Shown here: piece by piece, positions 20,030-31,374 of the stretch
How the letters are laid out: every line of letters starts with the position of its first letter
Position numbering within the stretch: the first letter of the stretch is position 1
Assembly (NCBI GenBank): GCA_004764695.1
Contig: SMSO01000032.1
Coordinates: forward strand, 2,072,501 to 2,136,500
DNA: 64,000 bases
Direction: 5' to 3'
From: Schizochytrium sp. TIO01
Lineage: Eukaryota > Sar > Bigyra > Thraustochytrida > Thraustochytriidae
Notes under the pieces: generated by a model
Told to the model about the DNA's origin: nothing
Databases searched by the model: none
What the model saw: only the letters and a program-made list of their open reading frames with translations
Position numbers and translations under genes: made by a program

Positions 20030-23000
20030 CAGTCCCCGCGCGTGCTATTCCCTTGCCTCTGTCGCGCTCGCAATCTGATTTGATTTCATTGACTCGCATG
20101 ATTTCGAATCGACGATTTGAGGTACACGCTTTTATCCAACAGATACGAGTTTAGTATAGGTAGTATCTGCTAGGTCTTACGACGCTGGGAACTCAACTCG
20201 CAAACAACTCGCTCGAAAGAGTACTGATTCAAGCGAGAGCACCGTTTACAGCGCCCCAAAAGTCTAAGCTACAACCTGAAGTGAAGTCTTCATAGTGGTA
20301 AGCAAGAGTTCGTCAGGTAGCTAGCTATCTTGGCACGACCAGTTGTATTTATTCACTGGCACTTGCAAGGGGTTACCAGGACATTTTTGGTCGCACTACC
20401 GCATCAAGCTGTCTGTTTCTTGAGGAGGTCTACATAAATAACGAAAGCGGTAACGCAGTAGAGCCGTGGCGTGGTGACCTATAGCCGAGCGTTTGAGATG
20501 CTTTTTCAGGGCACGATCACTTCAGAGTCGGGCTAGCTCTAAGGGGATTCGACCCCGTCAACTCAACGTCCATTTTCTCTGCGGTGGTTACTTTTATACT
20601 GCTATAGTTTAGGGCATTTGATACTATTGCGGCATCTTGCATGCATACGAACTTAATTAAAAAATGTAATGTAATGTAAAGTGAATCAAATCACTCCATT
20701 ATCTCATGGAGCTCAGCTATCTATCCCCTGGCAAGGCCGGCTATGAGGTAGATGTACTTCTCCTACTTGGACTACTCTGAGTCCGCACAGCTACTCTCAG
20801 AAGTAAGAAAGCAGCGGATTGAATTGGAGTTGAGCAGGGTCAAGAACTCGTCGTTAGGTTCGCAAGTAAGAAGGAAAAAAAGAAAACTCTTTTGTATTTG
20901 TACTGAGTAGGAGTAGATACAGGCCTAGTAGACAGGTAATAATGAAGGAGTGAATCTGCGCAACGCAAGTTTGGAGTTTGAAGTGCCGTATCTAAATCAC
21001 AACTTGAAATACAGAATCTAAGTCAGCAAACCTTCTTGACCAGGCTCAACTACGAGACTAAAGTTGACTTCGTCTGTAATCAGTGACCATATACTCGGAG
21101 TATTCTGGAGCACGCAGGTGGCCCAGGACTCAGCGTTTTAGGGACTCGCATTGTGGAAGAATAGAATGACATGACCGTGGACATGCGGTTTGAAATAATG
21201 CAAGATATCGCACATGATCTCGAAGGGAGATAAGTCAATCGTTGATGGGTTGACGATCATTATAGATGAGCTCTACGGAGTTTTAAAATTTTGCTTTTTT
21301 TCGCACAGAGTTTCATTTTGTATGAATTCCAAAAACCATTTAGACATGCAGGCCAATTGGCTAGTGGGTTGGTGCCTTGAGGTCACCTCTTTTTGTAGGT
21401 TGAGCTTCGCCAGGAAGATGCTTCACGATTCACAGCGGTTGCCGTCGTTCAGAATGCTGAGTTCTCGAGAACCAATCGATCATCTTCGAGGGATACGAGG
21501 TACCTAGCTAGCTATAGCATTGCAGGCGACAATTAGTATGCACGTGCTGAGGTCCACGCGCGCGTTTTGTATAGCAGTTCAGAACGCTATTTCCTGGCTG
21601 GTTACTCCTCACGCACAACCACGATGTGCAGACCGTAACGCGAAAGACCAAGCATGGCAAAGCAGAACCGTCGTGCTTGATAGAGCCGCCATGATTGTTT
21701 GCGACCCGATTGGCTAAGAGGCCTCCTCCTTTCGCAAATTCGTAGGTTTGGAGGTCGCAAGGAACTCACGTTGTCAACATTCGGAGGAAGGTGGCTGGTC
21801 GAAAGCAACTCATTCTCCAGACTTCAAGCAAATGTGGCTAATGTCCGGACGGAGGCTAGTAAGAGGATCGACTGCGAGTCACAGTGGGAAGGGAAGCGTT
21901 CGCAAGCACCGGTTTCGACTTTTTTAGCGAGCGAGGGAGACCGGGCTTTGGCAAACATTTTTCTTTCAAGTTACTTTTTCACAAGCAAGTACAAGACTAT
22001 AGTGACATCTACTAGCAGTACTTATTGTACCTACTACCCTGTTACTGTTCTTTAAGGCTCCCGCACACGAATAACTCTTACAGACTAAATACTACCTACT
22101 TAACCTGGGGTTACCCCCCGAGACTTGGCATGATCTCCTTTTCGATGTTGGTTATGAGTTGCGGAGATCATTCATTTTCTGTCATTGAGCTCATAAAATC
22201 GAAGCAGAACCTCTAGTTGTAGTATACTTAGTAGAACGGGTTTCCTCCCTCACCACCAAGAATCACTTTTTCCAAATTACTCAGCTACTCCTCCACTGGC
22301 GATGATGCAGTCCAATGATCCATGGTGTGAGGATCGGCAGCTATTTTACATGATCGATCCATTGCAATCGCCTGATACATTAATTTAAGTAGCTCTAATA
22401 AGGCGAGTAAGCAAATAACTTGAGGTTCGTCCCAAAGATCTGCAGCACGCCGGTCCATGCGGCTCCTCTCATGGCAAACAGTCTCATAAACTCTTGGACA
22501 CGACTGCAAACCTCCCAACGTGGTACAGCTTCCCGAGCCGGGCGTAGACTAGCAAAGCAGCCTTTGAATAATTGGAATTGCATTTATCGCGCTTGTTTGC
22601 TCTCACCGTCCACTGACGTTTAATTTTTTATCTTTGAAAGCAGCGTGACGAGAGGGTAGTAAGTTAGATTGAGCGTTTGAGCTTACTTCCTCTGCAGCTC
22701 AAAGTCATGGCAGTCCTTTGCGCTGAAGCTGCAGCAACTTTACATCTTTAAGGGCCATCATGATCCGGATTCCTAATCATCGCCCTAGGTCGTGGCCATA
22801 GTTCTGCGATCAATTCAATCACCCACCATCCGCAACCATTGTGATGTTACAGTTCATCACATTCACTGTGAACGTGGTGCTCCACCAGTTCCTATCCCTG
22901 CTAGTTCATTGTGAATTGGGCATCGTGATGAGCTAATTATGGTGGCGGTGGTGTTCAACAAGATACCTTGGAGATTGAACTTGGAGATTATAATTATGCA

Positions 23001-24523
23001 TCCTAATGACCTTGTACACACATGCGACTGGGGGTGCATTGCGAGTCTGTATTCACGCGCGCTGAGGGGCCAGCGTTCACGTATCTTTCTACCCCTTGGT
23101 GTGCCATTTCTCTACTACCTAGATATGCGAAATGGGGGTATCATAAACGTTTTAGAAGAAAAAGGCGCTTAGGGATCATCAGGAACTCCCGGGCAGCCCC
23201 TCTGCTGCTAGCTCTTTTGAAGGACATCTCTCCTTTTAACTCACCACCACCTATCGTCCTACAATCCATCATACCAGGAGCTGAGCTTGATGAGCATGCC
23301 TCAGATTGAGTTCGAAGCTTGTGGGTCAGTCGCAGCGATCCCCTAAGAGGTTGGTCCTCTTGAGAAGCTTTCAAGTCCATTCTCCAAAGTCTCCTCGAAG
23401 GACTCCAAGCTTGCAAAAAGTCCAGCTGCGCACACTTATTGAAAGAAAAGAATAATAGATAATCAAACAAAGAATCAAAGAACTCCATCCACCAAAAGGT
23501 GGACTACTCACTACTTATTTAGCCGTACTTCATACACCACGGCTTGCAGAAGAGGAGGATGTGATCTGCGACGAGCTTGTCAGGCGACGAGAATGCCAGT
23601 TGATCGATCGGCCGTCTGCCAACTTTTCGGCCTGGAGGGCCACAGTGAAGCACCGTGATTCATTGGAAGTCGCTACTACGCGTTGAAAATGCTTCTGAAG
23701 AGAGACGTGCGCTGTCGTTTGGCCTTCCATTTCCAATCGATGTACCCACAAAAATAATTGACTGTTTACATGTTTTTAATTGCTTTAATTGTTTTTAGTT
23801 TTGCACACGGAGCAGGAAAATAGATTCTTATCAGCTATTGATAACTTAGCAGCTTAGGAAGAAGCTATCATAGTGGATTAGTAGAGAGCACACACACACG
23901 CGCACGCCTTCTTTTCTAGTGTGATAATGAGCCATCCGAATCCTTTTCTGCAAGCTTTTCTTTTAATTAAAATAAAAAGGTCTTTTATTTATTTATTTAA
24001 TAAACTGAAGGTTATTCTCAAACGTAGGTAGGTAGGTACCAAGAATCGAAAGAGGAGCACGAGTGTCCGCAGAATGAAGGGACTCGCTGGATGGAGATGA
24101 CGTTAAAGTTTTCGTGTGGTCTCTGGGAGAGGGATTCATAAGCACGAGCGCTGGCCTGCAGACTCCTTCTACACCAAGTTGGGATTATCTTGGTTTATGT
24201 TCCCAAACTCTTCAAGTTCTCTTCAGCTTTGAGCTTTTCCCTTCCTGGCTCTGTTTTCTTTTTATATCACTTTTACTTTCTTCTCTTTCATTTTGATGAG
24301 TCAGTACCTTTCTGGTTAAAAGGTTGCTTATAGTGTTAGTTAGTTGATTGGGCTAGGATTGAGAAATGCATAAGTCCAGAGGGAGAAATGCACGAGCTCA
24401 GTTCGACACCCAAGCAAACCTGGAACTGGAGCGTGGAATCTAACAGTAGCAAAAGCGGCAGCTGTCCAAAGCACGCACTGTCTAGACTTGGAGCAACCTT
24501 AGTGAAAACCAAGAACAGAAATC
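20030..24523. other. 4.5-kb stretch without a convincing gene
   Basis: The largest empty stretch in the left half. Open frames of up to 118 codons occur (for example 21699-22055), but they lack ATG starts or recognisable motifs. Holds a GTAATG repeat at about 20664-20680, a CA run near 23890-23905 and (TAGG)3 at 24025-24039. No tRNA fold fits. It may contain unrecognised non-coding RNA, small exons or decayed sequence; I see nothing definite. Confidence 0.5.
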
Positions 24524-25352
24524 ATGGGCAACATCCCACTTCACGCCACTAACATCCTGCTCTTTGCCAGCGGAGTAAGTAAGAGAAATGGATGATTAGC
24601 TCTCACTAGTCATCGCACAGATAGGTTCAATTGCTTTCTTAGCTTATTTCAGACCTGTCAGGAGCGTGCGGGAGCACTAAAATGAGAGTAGATCGAGAGA
24701 TTTTTTATTTGAAATAGAAAGCATTGCTTCAAGATTACTAACAAAGATTGTTCTGATCAAACCTTTGCGTCCATGACTGCAATTATTTTTACAGGTGCTC
24801 GCATATATTGCTCCGGGCTGGACGGCCCTTGACTACTCCGACACTACTTGGGGTCATGGCCTCTTGTATGGCTTTCGCAAGTTCACTGGCGATGATGATA
24901 GCTTTGACTACACTTATGTGCAAGCTAGTGGTGTGGTAGAGTTTGGTGATGAGACAATCGTTGATGTTTCTAGTACGCCCTGGATTGCTATGCCTATTTT
25001 AGCAATGCTTGCCATGGCTGTCATGATTGCACAGTTCTGCATGGCGTGCAGCCCTGCTGCAGTTGGTGCTACGCGCTTTACTGCGGTGCTTATTATTCTC
25101 TGCCAGGTTTCGATTATGATTGCCTATGTATTTACTGACTTCTGGGTTGAAATGAGCGATCGCTGTGATGATCCCTTGACATACACTTGTGATGAAAGTG
25201 CAATTAAGTGGACCTTCTCTCGTAGTGTCAGCGGCATCGGTTACACTACTGTTGTCTACAAGTTTTGGTGGAGCTACTTCTTTGGCTGTGTGGTAATTCT
25301 CTTTTCTCTCATCTCGCTCTGTCTCGCACAGGCAGCGACTAGCCGCGAGTAA
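24524..25352 (+). CDS. Four-transmembrane protein, two exons, unknown family
   Basis: Exons 24524-24574 and 24795-25352, giving 203 aa. The 220-nt intron is phase 0, with donor GTAAGT at 24575 and acceptor TTTTTACAG ending 24794. Exon 1 encodes only the first 17 residues (MGNIPLHATNILLFASG). Four hydrophobic segments lie at about 8-27, 72-97, 105-130 and 172-198. The extracellular or luminal loop between TM1 and TM2 is acidic and aromatic. The loop between TM3 and TM4 has two Cys (DRCDDPLTYTC) that could form a disulfide. The topology resembles claudin/tetraspan-like proteins, but the claudin W-GLW-C-C and tetraspanin CCG motifs are absent, so I assign no family. The clean splice joining a hydrophobic segment in frame supports the model. 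Confidence 0.8.
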
Positions 25353-25762
25353 GCATTATTCAACTGCTGTTTTACCTAATAGCTTTCTTTCTAAATTGTT
25401 GCACCAACATAAATCTGATCAAATTTTGTGAGTTGTTGAAGGCTTTTTTATTTTCATCTTTGTTTCCTCTTTGTTGCATGTCGTCAATTAGAGTTTCTGA
25501 TCAAACCATTTGAGAACCACTGGAAGATTCGCAAGTATATCCTTGGTCTCCCTTTTCTGCATTTTTTCTTTTCTTTTTCTTTTTTTAAAACGAGATGTAT
25601 GCATAGTAATGCCAGACGCTCGGTCTAGGTCAAACTTGATAGGTTTAGAAAGATAGTTCATTCAAATTATCGAGATCAGGATATTAAGATTCCAGATGGG
25701 GTGGTTGGTCCCTTGTTGCCTGTGTAAGTCTCATGTGAAAGCACCCGTGCACGCAGGCAATC
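25353..25762. other. Convergent intergenic region
   Basis: Shared 3' flanks of the four-TM gene and the TMEM256-like gene, with a T-rich run at about 25555-25587. Nothing else seen. Confidence 0.55.
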
Positions 25763-26128
25763 TTAAAGAAAGAGCAAAGATAACCAGCCAGCCATGAGCG
25801 AGAGGCCTCCAACAGGGGTGATCATACCTAACTTGGACTCGCCAGTGAGCACCATAGCATACAAAGATCCAGAAAACAAGACGATACCTGTAGAGAAGAG
25901 CATAGTCGGAAGAGTTATGGAGGGTGCAGCCTTACCCGCTACTGATGATTTGCCCATGTGCGCCACCACGAGCAGCGCTACGCTGTGCACGAGATGATAA
26001 TGTGCAGCAGTCTCCCAAACCTGCAGCATTCTGGGCTCAACCTTGGAGCGCAGGCCATGAGCTCCAAATGCGCCCAGGCCGATAGCCAGGGCACCAGAGA
26101 TACCAGCCACTGCAAGAGTGCTCTTCAT
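25763..26128 (-). CDS. TMEM256: TMEM256/DUF423 family small membrane protein
   Basis: 121 aa from the first ATG (26128); the frame is open five codons further without ATG. Recognised by the DUF423 signature: GALAIGLGAFGAHGLRSKV near the N-terminus, then a WETAAHYHLVHSVALL helix, and two more hydrophobic segments ending in GWLSLLFL. There are four predicted membrane helices. The family is shared by bacteria (YgdD) and eukaryotes (TMEM256) and has no established biochemical role. Length and helix count match family members of 110-130 aa. Single exon. Confidence 0.92.
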   Translation of the reverse strand: MKSTLAVAGISGALAIGLGAFGAHGLRSKVEPRMLQVWETAAHYHLVHSVALLVVAHMGKSSVAGKAAPSITLPTMLFSTGIVLFSGSLYAMVLTGESKLGMITPVGGLSLMAGWLSLLFL

Positions 26129-26824
26129 GATGAGATTCCACAATCTATTGGCTCCTAAACCTGTGTGAAATCAATTTGCAGAACCTGAAAGAGTTCCTTG
26201 CAGCAAGACTCGTTAGTGACCCTTCACATCAGCCCAATCCTGACTCCAAGATCTTAGTTACTTGCAGCCATCTACTACTCGCCATGACACACAACGCTGT
26301 CGAATCGACTTACAAAGTTGCTTCCGAAGCCACGACCTGCGCCAAAACCACCGTCGACCTCCAGCAATAAAGGATTTGCTGCGTCGCTTGCTATCCATGG
26401 GCCGGTCGGCCTTAGTGTTTTAAGGCGAAAATTCATCATGGTTATTCAAGTTGAGAACATAGAAACATTCCCATTACCATTATGGATTATTAATTAAAGT
26501 TTTTGAAGCTGTAATGTAATATCTAAACTTTGCGGAGATGTGTTGAAGGCTAGAAAGTTGTAGGTAGGTAGGTAGGTAGGTGATGTCAGCACTCTCATTC
26601 AAGGCTATTTATCCCTAACAACCCTTTTCAAAGAAAGCAAACTTAAAGGATAGATAATCCATTAAGCTCCTATCGCCCGCTTGTAGATCAATACATAAAG
26701 AACTGCCTGCCTGCCTGGCAGCTCGGCTCGAAACTCGGTTAGAGCTTTGCGCTCAGACCGCGTGTGAGCTCGAGGGGACTGGCAGAGCGTACCTGGGGCT
26801 GTCGGTGAAGCCTCAAACCTCGCG
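26129..26824. other. Divergent intergenic region with (TAGG)n
   Basis: Between the TMEM256-like gene (minus) and the MRH lectin gene (plus). It contains a five-copy TAGG microsatellite at 26561-26581, about 245 nt upstream of the lectin ATG. Confidence 0.6.
26561..26581. repeat. (TAGG)5 tetranucleotide repeat
   Basis: Perfect TAGG tandem, upstream of the MRH lectin start. It is the longest of many short TAGG/CCTA clusters in the intergenic DNA of this window. Confidence 0.85.
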
Positions 26825-28633
26825 ATGACAAATATGATGGTACTATGGCGGCACTTCGCACTTGTCGTTGCGGTAGCGGTGGTCGTTGCTGTGCTGGGCT
26901 CGCCGCAAACAGTCCGCGCTGCTGCTAGTACTTCGAAAGCGTCTAAACCATCCACATCTGCGAAAGATGCGGATTCGCAATTCTCAACTTCTGGTTCGGG
27001 TCAGCAGAAGTCCCCAGCAAATCAAGATCCCCGAAAACAAGACGTTAAGGTTGGAATGCACCTTGATTTGGGAGACAATGCTGTCGAAGATGACGACTAC
27101 GATGACGATTACGATGATGATTATGATGACGAGAATGATGAGGATGAGGATGATAATAAAGCTAAAGAAGAGCTTGTTCGTGAACAATTTCTGCACCACA
27201 ATTCAAATAAGCAGAAATCATCTTCTACAGTTCAAATCCAGCAACAACCAAAACAACAGCAACAACCAAAACAACAGCAGCAGCAGCAACAACAACAGCA
27301 ACAAAAGAAGAAGCAGACTTTTAATAAAAAAGATAAACCAAGTGCTAGTTCGATGGGTAATCTTCATTATTCTGAGGACCCTACTGCTGCACGAAGCCGT
27401 TACCTTATTCACCAGCTTCAACAAATTCAAGGAATAGAACTAGTTTCACAGCCCGAGGTATCCACTAGTAATACGTGGAAGATGACAAACATTCAGGGTG
27501 TTCCATACGAATGTGGATTCGCTGCTTCCATGGGAGGTGAAAGTTTGTATGGTTTTAGTAAGGATGATGGAGCCGCGACAGCTCATGCAGGAGGTGGAGG
27601 CTCAAAACCAATCTTGCAATCAGAAGATGTGCTGCGCTCTCTCGAAGGCCTGTGCATTTTTGTACAAAAAGATTATTGGTCCTATGATGTTTGCTACAAG
27701 GATGGCATTTATCAGTACCATGGCATGTCACGTGCCAAAGCATCTCCTGTCTGGAGTCTTGGTGCTTACGATCCAAATGAGACATTTGTGGTTACCAACA
27801 CTGTGACAACGGCGTCCTCAGTTTCCAATGGGCAAGATTCTAAGCATGCAAACTCGGGCAAATCATCATCTCTAGCATTGGTGCAAAGGTACAGAAATGG
27901 TCAAGTGTGCGATGAAACGGGTAAACCTCGAGAGTCCAGAATTGAATATTTTTGTTGTCCGCATCTTGCGAACAACCCAGGCCAAGATTTCCAGCTCGAG
28001 TCTCTTAACGAACATCAAATCTGTAATTACACCATTACAATATGCTCTAGTGCACTTTGTAACGCCGGGTTCGTGCCACGCGGCTCAACGGATGCCTGGA
28101 CAACCTTACGTACAATTTCTGGTTTGTGCTTTCAAGATACCTTGGATTGGTGGACATACAGTGTTTGTGTGGAACGTGGTGTTCAACAGTTCCATGTGCA
28201 GGAATCAGTCGGTACCAATGGCAAACGTCTGGTGCAGAAAACCTCGGAATATAGTCTTGGCAAATTCCAATCTGATCCAGCATATAACCTCCCAGCAACT
28301 CTCACTGCTGGATCAAGTATGGAAAAGGACCCACACTCTCGCACATTATTGTATATTGATAGGGATCGTCGTAATCCTGCCATCGTTCAAGTTTATACTG
28401 ATGGCTCACCATGTGCTGTATCTAAAACGCGAAGCCGCATGACAATAGTCCGATTTGTATGTGATCGTGCATCAGAGCGTGCATCAGAAACAAATAGAAT
28501 TCTCAATGTCGAAGAAGTGACATCATGCAGATATATTTTGACTTTCCATTCTCATCTGCTTTGTCAGCATTCTCTTTTTAACACAGAAGAAGAGCGAGGC
28601 GAAAAGGTCACATGCAACCCCGCTCAAACGTAA
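26825..28633 (+). CDS. ERLEC1: ER lectin with two MRH domains (ERLEC1/XTP3-B/OS-9 family)
   Basis: 602 aa, ATG at 26825. An N-terminal signal peptide of about 33 residues (hydrophobic core VVAVAVVVAVLG) is followed by a linker with an Asp/Glu run at about 90-118 and a Gln/Lys-rich run at about 137-165. MRH domain 1 spans about 225-412 and MRH domain 2 about 428-582. Each shows the MRH pattern: a Trp/Tyr-rich C-x-WSYDVCYKDGIYQYH or CxxxxWWTYSVC...QFH block, an Arg-containing strand (RIEYFC; TIVRFVC) and a closing E-x-C-x-Y block. Paired Cys, and the Gln, Arg, Glu and Tyr that bind mannose, appear present. Two MRH domains are the hallmark of ERLEC1. Such lectins pass misfolded N-glycoproteins to the Hrd1/SEL1L ubiquitin ligase for ERAD. 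There is no HDEL-type tail; retention would come through partners. Confidence 0.9.
   Translation: MTNMMVLWRHFALVVAVAVVVAVLGSPQTVRAAASTSKASKPSTSAKDADSQFSTSGSGQQKSPANQDPRKQDVKVGMHLDLGDNAVEDDDYDDDYDDDYDDENDEDEDDNKAKEELVREQFLHHNSNKQKSSSTVQIQQQPKQQQQPKQQQQQQQQQQQKKKQTFNKKDKPSASSMGNLHYSEDPTAARSRYLIHQLQQIQGIELVSQPEVSTSNTWKMTNIQGVPYECGFAASMGGESLYGFSKDDGAATAHAGGGGSKPILQSEDVLRSLEGLCIFVQKDYWSYDVCYKDGIYQYHGMSRAKASPVWSLGAYDPNETFVVTNTVTTASSVSNGQDSKHANSGKSSSLALVQRYRNGQVCDETGKPRESRIEYFCCPHLANNPGQDFQLESLNEHQICNYTITICSSALCNAGFVPRGSTDAWTTLRTISGLCFQDTLDWWTYSVCVERGVQQFHVQESVGTNGKRLVQKTSEYSLGKFQSDPAYNLPATLTAGSSMEKDPHSRTLLYIDRDRRNPAIVQVYTDGSPCAVSKTRSRMTIVRFVCDRASERASETNRILNVEEVTSCRYILTFHSHLLCQHSLFNTEEERGEKVTCNPAQT
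27068..27160 (+). repeat. In-frame GAY-rich acidic repeat, within the MRH lectin
   Basis: A run of GAT/GAC/TAT codons in the MRH lectin gene encodes the Asp-Tyr-Asp repeat. It is followed by a CAG/CAA Gln-rich tract at about 27238-27312. Both are likely to vary in length between strains. Confidence 0.75.
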
Positions 28634-29404
28634 TTTGCAGTAATGATCTAGACATTAATTGCATTCTCGAGTTTGTGCACCTTTGTCCTGCTAATCCAAT
28701 TTATCTGCTTTGCCTAACCATGCAGATTTACAAGCATTGTTCTATTGTTAGATTCACTAATTAAGTGCACACAGTGCAACTCTCAATTGATTGTTCTTCG
28801 TTTGATTGCTGGGTGTGACACTATTTATTATCGATGATTTATGGTATTGAGTTACTAGACTTTTGCATTCACACCCTTCATGCATTGCTGTAAAAATTTC
28901 TACTCAGCTGACTTCTTTAGACAAAAATCAATTTAGGCCCATCGTATAATATACTTAGGCTAGGCAACATCCAGACCATAATATCAAGCCAACGATCAGG
29001 CTACTACCGAATTGCCGAAATACCCCACCTACTATCTCATACAAATATGACCCGAAACTCATTTCTCTTCAATTTTCAATGATGGCTTCGAGTCCGACAC
29101 GCCTGAATAGTGACCAGTAGTACTAGGTAGGAACCGTCTGGTTAGTACTACCTACCTAGTAATACAAGAAGGCTGGCTTAGCTTTCAACCAAATTTTTTA
29201 AAATTCAATTTAGTTTTGAACTAAGGAGCGTCGCGGTAAGTACAGGGCGAAAGTTGACAACGCAAGGAAATTAATGCAGCAAACTCGTAACCTAAGCAGA
29301 CATACAAAACACTGCTATCTAGACCTCACGCGAGGGTAAAGCAGCATAGAGCAGAAAGACAGAAAGACAAAAGTCGTGACAGTAGAACTTTTTTCGCAGT
29401 CAAC
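28634..29404. other. Intergenic, AT-rich
   Basis: Between two plus-strand genes. A pair of CCTA copies at about 29148-29160 lies some 250 nt before the SDR start. No gene seen. Confidence 0.55.
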
Positions 29405-30495
29405 ATGGGGTTCGATGAGGCACTCTTGCGTCCAGAGTAAGTTCTGAGTATGATGGAAATATTATTCCATAATATCAAGGTAAAACACATCCAGTTGCTA
29501 TTTTGTATAGCGAACGATGGTGTCTTAAATCAAGCATCGTATGACGGAATGAATCGAAAGTTTGACACTAACTGTCAAGAGTTTAATTGCTGCTTTGCTT
29601 ACATTTGATTGAATCGGATCATGATTCCAGTGTCAAGGGCCGCGTTGTAATCTGCACAGGCGCCAGCCGCGGCATCGGTCGGGAATGTGTTCTTGCTTTA
29701 GCTCGCTTAGGCTGCAATGTTGTGGTTGCTGCGAAGACAATAGAGCCGCACCCAACTCTGCCTGGTACGATTTACACCGTCGCCAAAGAATGCGAAGAAC
29801 TAGGTGTGAAAGCACTTCCAGTGCAGGTCGACGTACGCAATGAAGAAGATGTACAAGCTTGTATAGATCTCACCATGAAAACCTTTGGCCGCATCGATAT
29901 TCTCATTAACAATGCCAGTAGCCTCTGGTGGCAAGACATTGTTGACACACCCATGAAGCGGGCTGATCTTATTTACGAGGTGAATGCCCGTGGTACATTC
30001 ATGATGACCAAGGCATGCCTTCCTCACATGCAGAAGAATGGCTATGGGCATGTGATCAACATGAGCCCCCCTGTGAGCACAAAGGGCATTGGGGGTAGAA
30101 CCGCATACTACATCTCCAAGCTTGGCATGACTATTGTTGCCCTCGGCGTTGCGCAAGAGTATCCAGGAGTCATCTCTGGCAACACCTTGTGGCCCCGCAC
30201 TGTGATTGAAAGCCTTGCCTCTAAAAATCACAAGCTTGGTACACCTGAAATGTGGCGCAAAGCCAGCATCATTAGCGACTGTGTGCTAGTTCTTATCTCG
30301 AAGGGCCTTAACTACTCTGGAAACATGCTTATTGACGAGGAGTTGCTACGCAGCTGTGGAATGACCGACTTCTCTAGATATCAAGTTGTGCCAGGATCAG
30401 AGCCTCCCTCCATGGCCGATCTTGATGCGTCTGGAAGCAGAGAATTGCGTAAAAGAGGACGTGCACTTGTCCGCGCCCCTGGTGCAAAGCTTTAG
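29405..30495 (+). CDS. HSDL2: HSDL2-like short-chain dehydrogenase with PTS1 tail
   Basis: Exons 29405-29436 and 29631-30495, giving 298 aa. The 194-nt intron has donor GTAAGT at 29437 and acceptor TCCAG ending 29630. Phase 2 creates Asp11 and joins MGFDEALLRP to DVKGRVVICTGASRGIG. The classical SDR features are TGASRGIG (20-27), NNAS, and the active-site YxxxK in AYYISKLGM. Extended HSDL2-specific blocks are AKTIEPHPTLPGTIY, NARGTFMMTKACLPHM, NMSPPVS, WPRT and GNMLIDEELL. Human HSDL2 also carries a C-terminal SCP2 domain; this protein ends soon after the SDR domain. It finishes in -AKL, a plausible type 1 peroxisomal targeting signal, so peroxisomal location and a role in lipid or acyl metabolism are inferred. 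The substrate is unknown. Confidence 0.93.
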
Positions 30496-31374
30496 GCATC
30501 TTCGTGTACTTTGCTTCTATAATTAAAAAATATATATTGAACTCATCTCAATCACTTTATTCATGTTAATTTCGGCATCATCGATGATATAGGAGCTGTC
30601 AGAAAGTGGCCCAAATCGCCTCATGTCATCATCCTTTCAGAGGCATCAAGTTACTCGTTGTTTGGATTCACAAATACAGAATGTAGCAAGACCACAGCAA
30701 GCTCTGCCTGTACTTAGTCACATCTCGAATCCTATTTGCGTTTGTCCATCTAATTGCGATTATGCAGTTCGGTACAGCATCTCTACATAGTGATAACACT
30801 TATGTGTATGAACATGCTCACGTCGGTTCTTGCCAGAACTCGCTCGGCTTTCTGTATATGCCGTATGTAGCGTTTTCATGTACCATTGCGCCTAAGCATT
30901 CAAGGTTCTCTAGCCAACTCTCGTGTGTTTTGATAGCTCAAATCCGCGTCAGACTAGTCCCATCGCATAGGCTCTTCTTTGTAGTTTCCATCATTGCATC
31001 ACACTATCATTCTCCCAAGTAGCTCGCGAGCCCAAAATATTTTAAGACTACATTTCTGATTCGCCAAATGGCGTCTCCAGATGCGCTTTTCTTGTGCCAC
31101 AGATTTTTATTGTGGCCCCTACCTAATTTCCATACTACATAGGTACCTAGTAAAATAAAGAGACATACTAATGTATAGTAGAAGAAATCAGAGAAAGAAC
31201 GTACAAGTAGGAAAGAGAGAGTGAGAACAAAAAGAAGGAAAAAGAAAGCTACCTACCTAATGGATAAGTGAGACTGAGCATTTTGAGCAGCAAAACCGCA
31301 ATCAATTTCGTGTGGATCTCAAGTTGCGAGCGTGCCTGCGAGTTGACACTTGGCCAGAAGTATATTTGGGCACC
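30496..31374. other. Intergenic
   Basis: Between the SDR and SohB-like genes. It has an A/T-rich 3' flank and a CTACCTACCTA cluster at 31250-31260, about 120 nt before the SohB-like ATG. That cluster overlaps a two-codon upstream reading frame (ATG at 31260). No other gene seen. Confidence 0.55.

Noticed and set aside
20460-20570. tRNA-like segment with a GGGGATTCGACCCC motif
   Set aside because: The loop resembles a T-arm, but the closing pair at the consensus G53-C61 position is wrong and no acceptor or anticodon stem can be folded around it.
22780-22960. Apparent inverted repeat (CACC.../...GGTG with TTCACTGTGAA-like cores)
   Set aside because: The arms match only in short patches; no extended stem or terminal duplication supports a mobile element.
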